DNA of 64,000 bases, taken from NCBI GenBank assembly GCA_037013495.1, contig CM072801.1, forward strand, positions 104,105,816 through 104,169,815, given 5' to 3'. The position numbers and the translations under genes were made by a program. Shown piece by piece: positions 1 through 9,896 of the stretch. The notes under the pieces were generated by a model. It saw nothing but the letters and a program-made list of their open reading frames with translations, ran no database searches and was not told the origin of the DNA. Each line of letters starts with the position of its first letter. The first letter of the stretch is position 1. The stretch is from Hippophae tibetana. Lineage: Eukaryota > Streptophyta > Magnoliopsida > Rosales > Elaeagnaceae.

Positions 1-60
1 GGAAACCATGAACTCAAAGGAATGAGAAAGATTGAATTGCTAAGAACATGGTTAATATAA
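1..60 (+). repeat. Partial monomer, 3' end only
   Basis: This is the last 60 bp of a monomer cut by the window edge. It runs from 'ggaaaccatgaactc' to the TAA in 'gttaatataa'. The tail 'gaacatgg' is seen in A and B' monomers, so its family cannot be fixed. Confidence 0.9.
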
Positions 61-258
61 TCAAATATGAACAATTAAGAACACGATTAGAAAACCACGC
101 AAAAATGTGAGACCAAACTATTAGACGTCGGAAGGTAGTGTAAGCGATGGAATTTGGGTTCTAAAAAGTGGACAACTGAACTATTTTTTACTTTATGTTT
201 TTGCTAATTGAAATGAGTTTAGATTTGATATTTTATAATAGTCGTTTTGATGTATCAC

Positions 259-570
259 TTAAAAGTTATAACAGTTTAAAGTTGGAACCTCAATAAATAA
301 TTTGTTTTTTTTTACATTACGAACTCCAGAAATTTTGTTGTTTTTTTTATTCACGATCAAAGATTGGTTGAACGCCGAAAAAAAAGAAAAGGAAAATGAT
401 ACATTGAATGAAAAGAAATGTACGAAATGAAATGCAAATAAGAAAATTATGACAACAAAATCTAAATAAAACAAAAGACTTGTAGAAATATTTGTTTCTT
501 TAATTGTGATTTGTACCAAAAGAATGCAAAAAACAATAAAATGGAAACGTTTAGTATTTCTAAAATTCAA
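259..570 (-). other. Antisense 103-codon hydrophobic open frame (probably a shadow)
   Basis: Minus-strand frame rich in F, I, L and V. It arises because poly-A and poly-T tracts of the monomer contain no stops in this reading. Copies occur at 1570-1881 and 2880-3191. A shorter 85-codon version is in D and A' monomers (6214-6471, 16685-16942, 17339-17596, 25211-25468, 25866-26123, 30455-30712, 31109-31366, 43570-43827, 46196-46453, 47508-47765, 59319-59576, 62602-62859). Its C-terminal part changes length and frame with homopolymer length. It overlaps the plus-strand frame. I do not consider it a gene, although a membrane-like composition is visible. Confidence 0.2.
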
Positions 571-1164
571 AAAATAGATAAATTAAGAGAGATATACTAT
601 TTTGGGCAACCAAGACTTTGATACCAAATGATACGGATCTTTTATGCGGACCATTTTGGAAACCATGAACTCAAAGGAATGAGAAAGATTGAATTGCTAA
701 GAACATGGTTAATATAATCAAATATGAACAATTAAGAACACGATTAGAAAACCACGCAAAAATGTGAGACCAAACTATTAGACGTCGGAATGTAGTGTAA
801 GCGATGGAATTTGGGTTCTAAAAAGTGGACAAATGAACTATTTTTTACTTTATGTTTTTGAAAATTGAAATGAGTTTTGATTTGATATTTTATAATAGTC
901 GTTTTGATTTATGACTTAAAAGTTATAACAGTTTAAAGTTGGATCCTCAATAAATAATTTTTTTTTTTTTTAAATTACGAACCCCAGAAATTTTGTTGTT
1001 TTTTTATTCAGGATCAAAGATTGGTTGAACGCCAAAAAAAAAAAGGAAAATGATACATTGATTTAAAAGAAAAGTACGAAATGAAATGCAAATAAGAAAA
1101 TTATGACAACAAAATCTAAAGAAAACAAAAGGCTTGGAGAAATATTTGTTTCTTTAATTGTGAT

Positions 1165-1371
1165 TTGGACCAAAAGAATGCAAAAAACAATAAAATGGAA
1201 ACGTTTAGTAAATCTAAAATTCAAAAAATAGATATATTAAGAGAGATATACTATTTTGGGCAACCAAGGCTACGATACCAGATGATACAGATCTTTTATG
1301 CCGACCATTTTGGAAACCATGAACTCAAAGGAATGAGAAAGATTGAATTGCTAAGAACATGGTTAATATAA
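1165..1371 (+). other. 68-codon open frame of family A (likely non-functional)
   Basis: The frame opens at a TTG, and the first ATG is codon 11 (58 residues from ATG). The predicted product is basic and lysine/isoleucine-rich, with 'FGQPRLRYQ' and 'ADHFGNHELKG' in the middle and 'RKIELLRTWLI' at the end. No domain is recognised, and there is no signal peptide or clear membrane helix. Complete copies start at 1165, 2475, 3787, 6412, 7721, 9690, 10346, 11638, 12948, 14259, 15568, 16883, 17537, 25409, 26064, 27376, 28028, 29995, 30653, 32615, 34583, 36548, 38516, 40483, 42420 (extended upstream), 43768, 45082, 46394, 47706, 49018, 52298, 53610, 56234, 57546, 59517 and 62800. A 37th copy at 31337-31513 is open only from the ATG. 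A 68-codon frame is not rare in A+T-rich DNA. I infer it is a passenger of the satellite. Confidence 0.35.
1172..1231. other. Run of spaced A-tracts, possible intrinsic bend
   Basis: The stretch from 'caaaagaatgc' to 'caaaaaatag' holds seven A-tracts of 3-6 bp. Several are spaced 9-11 bp apart, close to one helical turn. It is conserved in all families except F, where a 15 bp deletion removes part of it. Phased A-tracts are known to curve DNA and occur in many satellites. Curvature here is inferred from spacing only. Confidence 0.4.
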
Positions 1372-2028
1372 TCAAATTTGAAGAATTAAGAACACGATTA
1401 GAAAACCACGCAAAAATGTGAGACCAAACTATTAGACGTCGGAAGGTAGTGTAAGCGATGGAATTTGGGTTCTAAAAAGTGGACAACTGAACTATTTTTT
1501 ACTTTATGTTTTTGCTAATTGAAATGAGTTTAGATTTGATATTTTATAATAGTCGTTTTGATGTATCACTTAAAAGTTATAACAGTTTAAAGTTGGAACC
1601 TCAATAAATAATTTGTTTTTTTTTACATTACGAACTCCAGAAATTTTGTTGTTTTTTTTATTCACGATCAAAGATTGGTTGAACGCCGAAAAAAAAGAAA
1701 AGGAAAATGATACATTGAATGAAAAGAAATGTACGAAATGAAATGCAAATAAGAAAATTATGACAACAAAATCTAAATAAAACAAAAGACTTGTAGAAAT
1801 ATTTGTTTCTTTAATTGTGATTTGTACCAAAAGAATGCAAAAAACAATAAAATGGAAACGTTTAGTATTTCTAAAATTCAAAAAATAGACAAATTAAGAG
1901 AGATATACTATTTTGGGCAACCAAGACTTTGATACCAAATGATACGGATCTTTTATGCGGACCATTTTGGAAACCATGAACTCAAAGGAATGAGAAAGAT
2001 TGAATTGCTAAGAACATGGTTAATATAA
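1372..2028 (+). repeat. Reference monomer, family B' (B subtype)
   Basis: The front has 'acaactgaac', 'gctaattg', 'gagtttagattt' and 'gatgtatcact'. The middle has 'ggaacctc', 'ttacattacgaactcc', 'cacgatcaaag' and 'ccgaaaaaaaagaaaagg'. The tail has 'gacttgtag', 'ttgtacc', 'agtatttct' and 'gactttgatacc'. The TGA in 'ctttgatacc' stops the plus-strand frame kept in A and D. 'agacaaatt' here, 'agataaatt' in its sisters, and 'attgaatgaaaag' define the B' subtype. It matches the monomers at 61-717 and 2682-3338 almost base for base, with a private T-to-C at about 1890. Confidence 0.9.
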
Positions 2029-5000
2029 TCAAATATGAACAATTAAGAACACGATTAGAAAACCACGCAAAAATGTGAGGCCAAACTATTAGACGTCGGA
2101 AAGTAGTGTAAGCGATGGAATTTGGGTTCTAAAAAGTGGACAAATGAACTATTTTTTACTTTATGTTTTTGCAAATTGAAATGAGTTTTGATTTGATATT
2201 TTATAATAGTCGTTTTGATTTATGACTTAAAAGTTATAACAGTTTAAAGTTGGATCCTCAATAAATAATTTTTTTTTTTTTAAATTAAGAACCCCAGAAA
2301 TTTTGTTGTTTTTTTATTCAGGATCAAAGATTGGTTGAACGCCAAAAAAAAAAAGGAAAATGATACATTGATTTAAAAGAAAAGTACGAAATGAAATGCA
2401 AATAAGAAAATTATGACAACAAAATCTAAAGAAAACAAAAGGCTTGGAGAAATATTTGTTTCTTTAATTGTGATTTGGACCAAAAGAATGCAAAAAACAA
2501 TAAAATGGAAACGTTTAGTAAATCTAAAATTCAAAAAATAGATATATTAAGAGAGATATACTATTTTGGGCAACCAAGGCTACGATACCAGATGATACAG
2601 ATCTTTTATGCCGACCATTTTGGAAACCATAAACTCAAAGGAATGAGAAAGATTGAATTGCTAAGAACATGGTTAATATAATCAAATTTGAAGAATTAAG
2701 AACACGATTAGAAAACCACGCAAAAATGTGAGACCAAACTATTAGACGTCGGAAGGTAGTGTAAGCGATGGAATTTGGGTTCTAAAAAGTGGACAACTGA
2801 ACTATTTTTTACTTTATGTTTTTGCTAATTGAAATGAGTTTAGATTTGATATTTTATAATAGTCGTTTTGATGTATCACTTAAAAGTTATAACAGTTTAA
2901 AGTTGGAACCTCAATAAATAATTTGTTTTTTTTTACATTACGAACTCCAGAAATTTTGTTGTTTTTTTTATTCACGATCAAAGATTGGTTGAACGCCGAA
3001 AAAAAAGAAAAGGAAAATGATACATTGAATGAAAAGAAATGTACGAAATGAAATGCAAATAAGAAAATTATGACAACAAAATCTAAATAAAACAAAAGAC
3101 TTGTAGAAATATTTGTTTCTTTAATTGTGATTTGTACCAAAAGAATGCAAAAAACAATAAAATGGAAACGTTTAGTATTTCTAAAATTCAAAAAATAGAT
3201 AAATTAAGAGAGATATACTATTTTGGGCAACCAAGACTTTGATACCAAATGATACGGATCTTTTATGCGGACCATTTTGGAAACCATGAACTCAAAGGAA
3301 TGAGAAAGATTGAATTGCTAAGAACATGGTTAATATAATCAAATATGAACAATTAAGAACACGATTAGAAAACCACGCAAAAATGTGAGGCCAAACTATT
3401 AGACGTCGGAAAGTAGTGTAAGCGATGGAATTTGGGTTCTAAAAAGTGGACAAATGAACTATTTTTTACTTTATGTTTTTGCAAATTGAAATGAGTTTTG
3501 ATTTGATATTTTATAATAGTCGTTTTGATTTATGACTTAAAAGTTATAACAGTTTAAAGTTGGATCCTCAATAAATAATTTTTTTTTTTTTTAAATTAAG
3601 AACCCCAGAAATTTTGTTGTTTTTTTATTCAGGATCAAAGATTGGTTGAACGCCAAAAAAAAAAAAGGAAAATGATACATTGATTTAAAAGAAAAGTACG
3701 AAATGAAATGCAAATAAGAAAATTATGACAACAAAATCTAAAGAAAACAAAAGGCTTGGAGAAATATTTGTTTCTTTAATTGTGATTTGGACCAAAAGAA
3801 TGCAAAAAACAATAAAATGGAAACGTTTAGTAAATCTAAAATTCAAAAAATAGATATATTAAGAGAGATATACTATTTTGGGCAACCAAGGCTACGATAC
3901 CAGATGATACAGATCTTTTATGCCGACCATTTTGGAAACCATAAACTCAAAGGAATGAGAAAGATTGAATTGCTAAGAACATGGTTAATATAATCAAATT
4001 TGAAGAATTAAGAACACGATTAGAAAACCACGCAAATATGTGAGACCAAACTATTAGACGTCGGAAGGTAGTGTAAGCGAGGGAATTTGGGTTCTAAAAA
4101 GTGGACAACTGAACTATTTTTTACTTTATGTTTTTGCTAATTGAAATGAGTTTAGATTTGATATTTTATAATAGTCGTTTTGATGTATCACTTAAAAGTT
4201 ATAACAGTTTAAAGTTGGAACCTCAATAAATAATTTGTTTTTTTTTACATTACGAACTCCAGAAATTTTGTTGTTTTTTTTATTCACGATCAAAGATTGG
4301 TTGAACGCCGAAAAAAAAGAAAAGGAAAATGATACATTGAATTAAAAGAAATGTACGAAATGAAATGCAAATAAGAAAATTATGAAAACAAAATCTAAAT
4401 AAAACAAAAGACTTGTAGAAATATTTGTTTCTTTAATTGTGATTTGTACCAAAAGAATGCAAAAAACAATAAAATGGAAACGTTTAGTATTTCTAAAATT
4501 CAAAAAATAGATAAATTAAGAGAGATATACTATTTTGGGCAACCAAGACTTTGATACCAAATGATACGGATCTTTTATGCGGACCATTTTGGAAACCATG
4601 AACTCAAAGGAATGAGAAAGATTGAATTGCTAAGAAAATGGTTAATATAATCAATTTTGAACAATTAAGAACACGATTAGAAAACCACGCAAAAATGTGA
4701 GACCAAACTATTAGACGTCGGAAAGTAGTGTAAGCGATGGAATTTGGGTTCAAAAAAGTGGACAAATGAACTATTTTTTACTTTATGTTTTTGCAAATTG
4801 AAATGAGTTTTGATTTGATATTTTATAATAGTCGTTTTGATTTATGACTTAAAAGTTATAACAGTTTAAAGTTGGATCCTCAATAAATAATTTTTTTTTT
4901 TTTAAATTACGAACTCCAGAAATTTTGTTGTTTTTTTATTCAGGATCAAAGATTGGTTGAACGCCAAAAAAAAAAAGGAAAATGATACATTGATTTAAAA

Positions 5001-5303
5001 GAAAAGTACGAAATGAAATGCAAATAAGAAAATTATGACAACAAAATCTAAAGAAAACAAAAGGCTTGGAGAAATATTTGTTTCTTTAATTGTGATTTGG
5101 ACCAAAAGAATGCAAAAAACAATAAAATGGAAACGTTTAGTAAATCTAAAATTCAAAAAATAGATATATTAAGAGAGATATACTATTTTGGGCAACCAAG
5201 GCTACGATACTAGATGATACAGATCTTTTATGCCGACCATTTTGGAAACCATGAACTCAAAGGAATGAGAAAGATTGAATTGCTAAGAACATGGTTAATA
5301 TAA

Positions 5304-5960
5304 TCAAATTTGAAGAATTAAGAACACGATTAGAAAACCACGCAAAAATGTGGGACCAAACTATTAGACGTCGGAAGGTAGTGTAAGCGATGGAATTTGG
5401 GTTCTAAAAAGTGGACAACTGAACTATTTTTTACTTTATGTTTTTGCTAATTGAAATGAGTTTAGATTTGATATTTTATAATAGTCGTTTTGATGTATGA
5501 CTTAAAAGTTATAACAGTTTAAAGTTGGAACCTCAATAAATAATTTCTTTTTTTTTTACATTACGAACTGCAGAAATTTTTTGTTTTTTTTATTCACGAT
5601 CAAAGATTGGTTGAACGCCGAAAAAAAAAGAAAAGGAAAATGATACATTGAATTAAAAGAAATGTACGAAATGAAATGCAAATAAGAAAATTATAACAAC
5701 AAAATCTAAATAAAAAAAAGACTTGTAGAAATATTTGTTTCTTTAATTGTGATTTGGACCAAAAGAATGCAAAAAACAATTAAATGGAAACGTTTAGTAA
5801 TTCTAAAATTCAAAAAATAGATATATTAAGAGAGATATACTATTTTGGGCAACCAAGACTTCGATAGCAAATGATACGGATCTTTTATGCGGACCATTTT
5901 GGAAACCATGAACTAAAAGGAATGAGAAAGATTGAATTGCTAAGAAAATGGTTAATATAA
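5304..5960 (+). repeat. Reference monomer, family C
   Basis: C carries a PstI site (5568-5573) in 'gaactgcagaaa', 'attataacaac' in place of 'attatgacaac', 'aaataaaaaaaagac', 'caattaaatgg', 'agtaattct', 'cttcgatagc' and 'gaactaaaagg'. The TAG in 'cgatagc' closes the plus-strand frame at a different codon from the B stop. The following monomer usually begins with 'aaaattggagacc' in place of 'aaaatgtgagacc', so the C signature spans the monomer boundary I chose. I count about 15 CpG in this copy. One C copy (20365-21019) has 'aactcc' in place of the PstI site. Confidence 0.92.
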
Positions 5961-6196
5961 TCAAATTTGAAGAATTAAGAACACGATTAGAAAACCACGC
6001 AAAAATTGGAGACCAAACTATTAGACGTCGGAAAGTAGTGTAAGCGATCGAATTTGGGTTCTAAAAAGTGGACAAATGAACTATTTTTTACTTTATGTTT
6101 TTGCAAATTGAAATGAGTTTTGATTTGATATTTTATAATAGTCGTTTTGATTTATGACTTAAAAGTTATAACAGTTTAAAGTTGGATCCTCAATAA

Positions 6197-6208
6197 ATAT
6201 ATATATAT
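6197..6208. repeat. (AT)6 dinucleotide run of family D
   Basis: The run follows 'ctcaata' and precedes the T-tract. It is present in D and A' monomers and absent from A, B, C and E. Run length differs between copies, for example shorter at about 9478-9486 and similar at about 59305. It acts as a family marker, and such A+T runs unwind easily. Confidence 0.8.
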
Positions 6209-6411
6209 TTTTTTTAAATTACGAACTCCAGAACTTTTGTTGTTTTTTTAAGCAGGATCAAAGATCGGTTGAACGCCGAAAAAAAAGAAAAGGAAAATGA
6301 TACATTGAATTTAAAGAAAAGTACGAAATGAAATGCAAATAAGAAAATTATGACAACAAAATCTAAAGAAAACAAAAGGCTTGTAGAAATATTTGTTTCT
6401 TTAATTGTTAT

Positions 6412-6618
6412 TTGGACCAAAAGAATGCAAAAGACAATAAAATGGAAACGTTTAGTAAATCTAAAATTCAAAAAATAGATATATTAAGAGAGATATACTA
6501 TTTTGGGCAACCAAGGCTTCGATACCAAATGATACGGATCTTTTATAGGGACCATTTCGGAAACCATGAAATCAAAGGATTGAGAAAGATTGAATTGCTA
6601 AGAAAATGGTTAATATAA
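6412..6618 (+). other. 68-codon open frame, family D variant
   Basis: This is the same frame as in family A. It has Q-to-R, A-to-R ('FYRDHFGNHEIKG'), L-to-I, M-to-L and T-to-K changes, plus N-to-D near the start. Between A and D I count about four first-position, three second-position and five third-position base changes. Purifying selection on a protein would leave mostly third-position changes, so the pattern argues against a working gene. Other D-type copies are at 16883, 25409, 30653, 42420, 45082, 52298, 56234, 59517 and 62800. Confidence 0.35.
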
Positions 6619-7275
6619 TCAAATTTGAACAATTAAGAACACGATTAGAAAACCACGCAAAAATGTGAGACCAAACTATTAGACGTCGGAAGGTAGTGTA
6701 AGCGATGGAATTTGGGTTCTAAAAAGTGGACAACTGAACTATTTTTTACTTTATGTTTTTGCTAATTGAAATGAGTTTAGATTTGATATTTTATAATAGT
6801 CGTTTTGATGTATCACTTAAAAGTTATAACAGTTTAAAGTTGGAACCTCAATAAATAATTTCTTTTTTTTTTAAATTACGAACTCTAGAAATTTTGTTGT
6901 TTTTTTTATTCACGATCAAAGATTAGTTGAACGCCGAAAAAAAAGAAAAGGAAAATGATACATTGAATTAAAAGAAATGTACGAAATGAAATGCAAATAA
7001 GAAAATTATTACAACAAAATCTAAATAAAACAAAAGACTTGTACAAATATTTATTTCTTTAATTGTGATTTGTACCAAAAGAATGCAAAAAACAATAAAA
7101 TGGAAACGTTTAGTATTTCTAAAATTCAAAAAATAGATATATTAAGAGAGATATACTATTTTGGGCAACCAAGACTTTGATACCAAATGATACTGATCTT
7201 TTATGCGGACCATTTTGGAAACATGAACTCAAAGGAATGAGAAAGATTGAATTGCTAAGAAAATGGTTAATATAA
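6619..7275 (+). repeat. Reference monomer, family B (XbaI middle)
   Basis: This monomer shares the B front ('acaactgaac', 'gatgtatcact') and B tail ('ttgtacc', 'agtatttct', 'gactttgatacc'). Its middle is 'attacgaactctag' with an XbaI site at 6884-6889. It differs from B' by 'attgaattaaaag' and 'agatatatt'. It carries the private set 'cttgtacaaatattt', 'gatactgatc' and 'ggaaacatgaac', which tags a lineage copied to 17744-18400 and 31514-32169. Confidence 0.88.
6859..6948. repeat. T-tract/A-tract inverted repeat, 12 bp arms
   Basis: The arm 'tttctttttttt' (6859-6870) is the exact reverse complement of 'aaaaaaaagaaa' (6937-6948), with a 66 bp loop. The same arrangement occurs in most B, B2 and C monomers. 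In A monomers the A-tract lacks the G and the T-tract lacks the C, so pairing is simple A/T. A hairpin or cruciform is possible. The arms are also the main sites of length variation between copies. Confidence 0.7.
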
Positions 7276-8584
7276 TCAATTTTGAACAATTAAGAACACG
7301 ATTAGAAAACCACGCAAAAATGTGAGACCAAACTATTAGACGTCGGAAAGTAGTGTAAGCGATGGAATTTGGGTTCTAAAAAGTGGACAAATGAACTATT
7401 TTTTACTTTATGTTTTTGCAAATTGAAATGAGTTTTGATTTGATATTTTATAATAGTCGTTTTGATTTATGACTTAAAAGTTATAACAGTTTAAAGTTGG
7501 ATCCTCAATAAATAATTTTTTTTTTTAAATTACGAACTCCAGAAATTTTGTTGTTTTTTTATTCAGGATCAAAGATTGGTTGAACGCCAAAAAAAAAAAA
7601 GGAAAATGATACAGTGATTTAAAAGAAAAGTACGAAATGAAATACAAATAAGAAAATTATGACAACAAAATCTAAAGAAAACAAAAGGCTTGGAGAAATA
7701 TTTGTTTCTTTAATTGTGATTTGGACCAAAAGAATGCAAAAAACAATAAAATGGAAACGTTTAGTAAATCTAAAATTCAAAAAATAGATATATTAAGAGA
7801 GATATACTATTTTGGGCAACCAAGGCTACGATACCAGATGATACAGATCTTTTATGCCGACCATTTTGGAAACCATGAACTCAAAGGAATGAGAAAGATT
7901 GAATTGCTAAGAACATGGTTAATATAATCAAATTTGAAGAATTAAGAACACGATTAGAAAACCACGCAAAAATGTGAGACCAAACTATTAGACGTCGGAA
8001 GGTAGTGTAAGCGATGGAATTTGGGTTCTAAAAAGTGGACAACTGAACTATTTTTTACTTTATGTTTTTGCTAATTGAAATGAGTTTAGATTTGATATTT
8101 TATAATAGTCGTTTTGATGTATGACTTAAAAGTTATAACAGTTTAAAGTTGGAACCTCAATAAATAATTTCTTTTTTTTTTACATTACGAACTGCAGAAA
8201 TTTTTTGTTTTTTTTATTCACGATCAAAGATTGGTTGAACGCCGAAAAAAAAAGAAAAGGAAAATGATACATTGAATTAAAAGAAATGTACGAAATGAAA
8301 TGCAAATAAGAAAATTATAACAACAAAATCTAAATAAAAAAAAGACTTGTAGAAATATTTGTTTCTTTAATTGTGATTTGGACCAAAAGAATGCAAAAAA
8401 CAATTAAATGGAAACGTTTAGTAATTCTAAAATTCAAAAAATAGATATATTAAGAGAGATATACTATTTTGGGCAACCAAGACTTCGATAGCAAATGATA
8501 CGGATCTTTTATGCGGACCATTTTGGAAACCATGAACTAAAAGGAATGAGAAAGATTGAATTGCTAAGAAAATGGTTAATATAA

Positions 8585-9242
8585 TCAAATTTGAAGAATT
8601 AAGAACACGATTAGAAAACCACGCAAAAATTGGAGACCAAACTATTAGACGTCGGAAAGTAGTGTAAGCGATGGAATTTGGGTTCTAAAAAGTGGACAAA
8701 TGAACTATTTTTTACTTTATGTTTTTGCTAATTGAAATGAGTTTTGATTTTATATTTTATAATAGTCGTTTTGATGTATGTCTTAAAAGTTATAACAGTT
8801 TAAAGTTGGAACCTCAATAAATAATTTCTTTTTTTTTTAAATTACGAACTCTAGAAATTTTGTTGTTTTTTTTATTCACGATCAAAGATTGGTTGAACGC
8901 CGAAAAAAAAGAAAAGGAAAATGATACATTGAATTAAAAGAAATGTACGAAATGAAATGCAAATAAGAAAATTATGACAACAAAATCTAAATAAAACAAA
9001 AGACTTGTAGAAATATTTGTTTCTTTAATTGTGATTTGTTCCAAAAGAATGAAAAAAACAATAAAATGGAAACGTTTAGTATTTCTAAAATTCAAAAAAT
9101 AGATATATTAAGAGAGATATATTATTTTGGGCAACCAAGACTTTGATACCAAATGATACGGATCTTTTATGCGGACCATTTTGGAAACCATGAACTCAAA
9201 GGAATGAGAAAGATTGAATTGCTAAGAAAATGGTTAATATAA
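8585..9242 (+). repeat. Reference monomer, family B2
   Basis: B2 combines a C-following front ('aaaattggagacc', 'acaaatgaac', 'gctaattg', 'gagttttgattt', 'gatgtatg') with the XbaI middle ('gaactctag') and a B tail ('agtatttct', 'gactttgatacc'). This copy has private changes 'ttgttcc', 'gaatgaaaaaaac' and 'gatatattatttt'. Those changes recur in B2 copies at 33478-34134, 35447-36103, 37411-38067 and 39380-40036, so those copies descend from this variant or share its source. Confidence 0.88.
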
Positions 9243-9896
9243 TCAATTTTGAACAATTAAGAACACGATTAGAAAACCACGCAAAAATGTGAGACCAAAC
9301 TATTAGACGTCGGAAAGTAGTGTAAGCGATGGAATTTGGGTTCTAAAAAGTGGACAAATGAACTATTTTTTACTTTATGTTTTTGCAAATTGAAATGAGT
9401 TTTGATTTGATATTTTATGATAGTCGTTTTGATTTATGACTTAAAAGTTATAACAGTTTAAAGTTGGATCCTCAATAAATATATATTTTTTTTTAAATTA
9501 CGAACTCCAGAAATTTTGTTGTTTTTTTATTCAGGATCAAAGATCGGTTGAACGCCGAAAAAAAAAAAAGGAAAATGATACATTGAATTTAAAGAAAAGT
9601 ACGAAATGAAATGCAAATAAGAAAATTATGACAACAAAATCTAAAGAAAACAAAAGGCTTGGAGAAATATTTGTTTCTTTAATTGTGATTTGGACCAAAA
9701 GAATGCAAAAGACAATAAAATGGAAACGTTTAGTAAATCTAAAATTCAAAAAATAGATATATTAAGAGAGATATACTATTTTGGGCAACCAAGGCTACGA
9801 TACCAGATGATACAGATCTTTTATGCCGACCATTTTGGAAACCATGAACTCAAAGGAATGAGAAAGATTGAATTGCTAAGAACATGGTTAATATAA
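9243..9896 (+). repeat. Reference monomer, subfamily A'
   Basis: A' has the A tail ('ggcttggag', 'ggctacgataccag', BglII 'acagatct', 'gccgacc') joined to a D-like middle: an AT run before the T-tract, 'gatcggttg', 'ttgaatttaaag' and 'gcaaaagac'. Other A' copies are at 11192-11844, 17090-17743, 25616-26270, 30860-31513, 43320-43974, 45946-46600 and 47258-47912. In origin it looks like an A-D recombinant that was then amplified. Confidence 0.87.

Larger units (their letters stand above)
718..1371 (+). repeat. Reference monomer, family A
   Basis: Family A is marked by a BamHI site (941-946) in 'agttggatcctc' and a BglII site (1289-1294) in 'acagatctttt'. It also has 'gatttatgact', 'aacccc' or 'aactcc' after the T-tract, a pure A-run after 'aacgcc', 'ggcttggag', 'ggctacgatacc' and 'tatgccgacc'. 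A copies are usually 651-655 bp, slightly shorter than other families, mainly because the A-run lacks the 'ag' interruption. A copies keep the 68-codon plus-strand frame in most cases. The monomer contains about 12 CpG dinucleotides. Confidence 0.92.
61..5303 (+). repeat. Higher-order repeat: four B-A dimers (~1310 bp)
   Basis: Monomer ends are 717, 1371, 2028, 2681, 3338, 3993, 4650 and 5303, alternating B-type and A-type. The first three B monomers are the B' subtype ('gatgtatcact', 'attgaatgaaaag', 'agataaatt', 'gactttgatacc'). The fourth has 'attgaattaaaag'. A monomers carry 'ggatcctc', 'ccaaaaaaaaaa' without the G interruption, and 'ggctacgataccag'. Dimer periods are 1311, 1310, 1312 and 1310 bp. 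The fourth A copy (4651-5303) has 'gatactagatg', a TAG that breaks the plus-strand frame kept in the other three. Private variants are shared between dimers, for example 'accataaactc' at about 2626 and 3938, so neighbouring dimers are recent duplicates. Confidence 0.95.
5961..6618 (+). repeat. Reference monomer, family D
   Basis: D has an A-like front and 'ggatcctc', then an AT dinucleotide run before the T-tract, 'gaacttttg', 'gatcggttg', 'ttgaatttaaag', 'ttgttatttggacc', 'gcaaaagac', 'ggcttcgatacc', 'tatagggacc' and 'aaaggattg'. It keeps the 68-codon frame with several replacements relative to A. Full D copies are at 5961-6618, 16432-17089, 24960-25615, 30202-30859 and 42005-42662. D-tailed copies occur at 44631-45288, 51847-52504, 55783-56440, 59068-59723 and 62351-63006. 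After many D copies the next monomer starts with 'agaaaaagacgc' in place of 'agaaaaccacgc'. Confidence 0.9.
5304..9242 (+). repeat. Mixed block: C-D-B-A-C-B2
   Basis: Monomer ends are 5960 (C), 6618 (D), 7275 (B), 7927 (A), 8584 (C) and 9242 (B2). Simple alternation ends here and the C, D and B2 families appear for the first time. The two C copies (5304-5960 and 7928-8584) share all C markers. The B copy at 6619-7275 has private changes: 'cttgtacaaatattt', 'gatactgatc', and loss of one C in 'ggaaacatgaac'. The same set reappears at 17744-18400 and 31514-32169. The block as a whole is mirrored at about 15.8-20.4 kb. Confidence 0.92.

Noticed and set aside
259-570. Minus-strand hydrophobic ORFs of 85-103 codons in many monomers as membrane-protein genes
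   Set aside because: They are antisense to the plus-strand frame, their ends shift with homopolymer length, and the composition follows from A- and T-tracts. No motif supports a gene.
61-717. CENP-B box as evidence for a centromere
   Set aside because: I looked for TTCGnnnnAnnCGGG on both strands. Partial look-alikes such as 'cttcgataccaaatgatacgg' do not fit the spacing.
61-1371. Internal ~164 bp subrepeats (656 = 4 x 164, nucleosome-sized)
   Set aside because: I saw no convincing similarity between quarters of the monomer, only short shared words such as 'aatgatac'.
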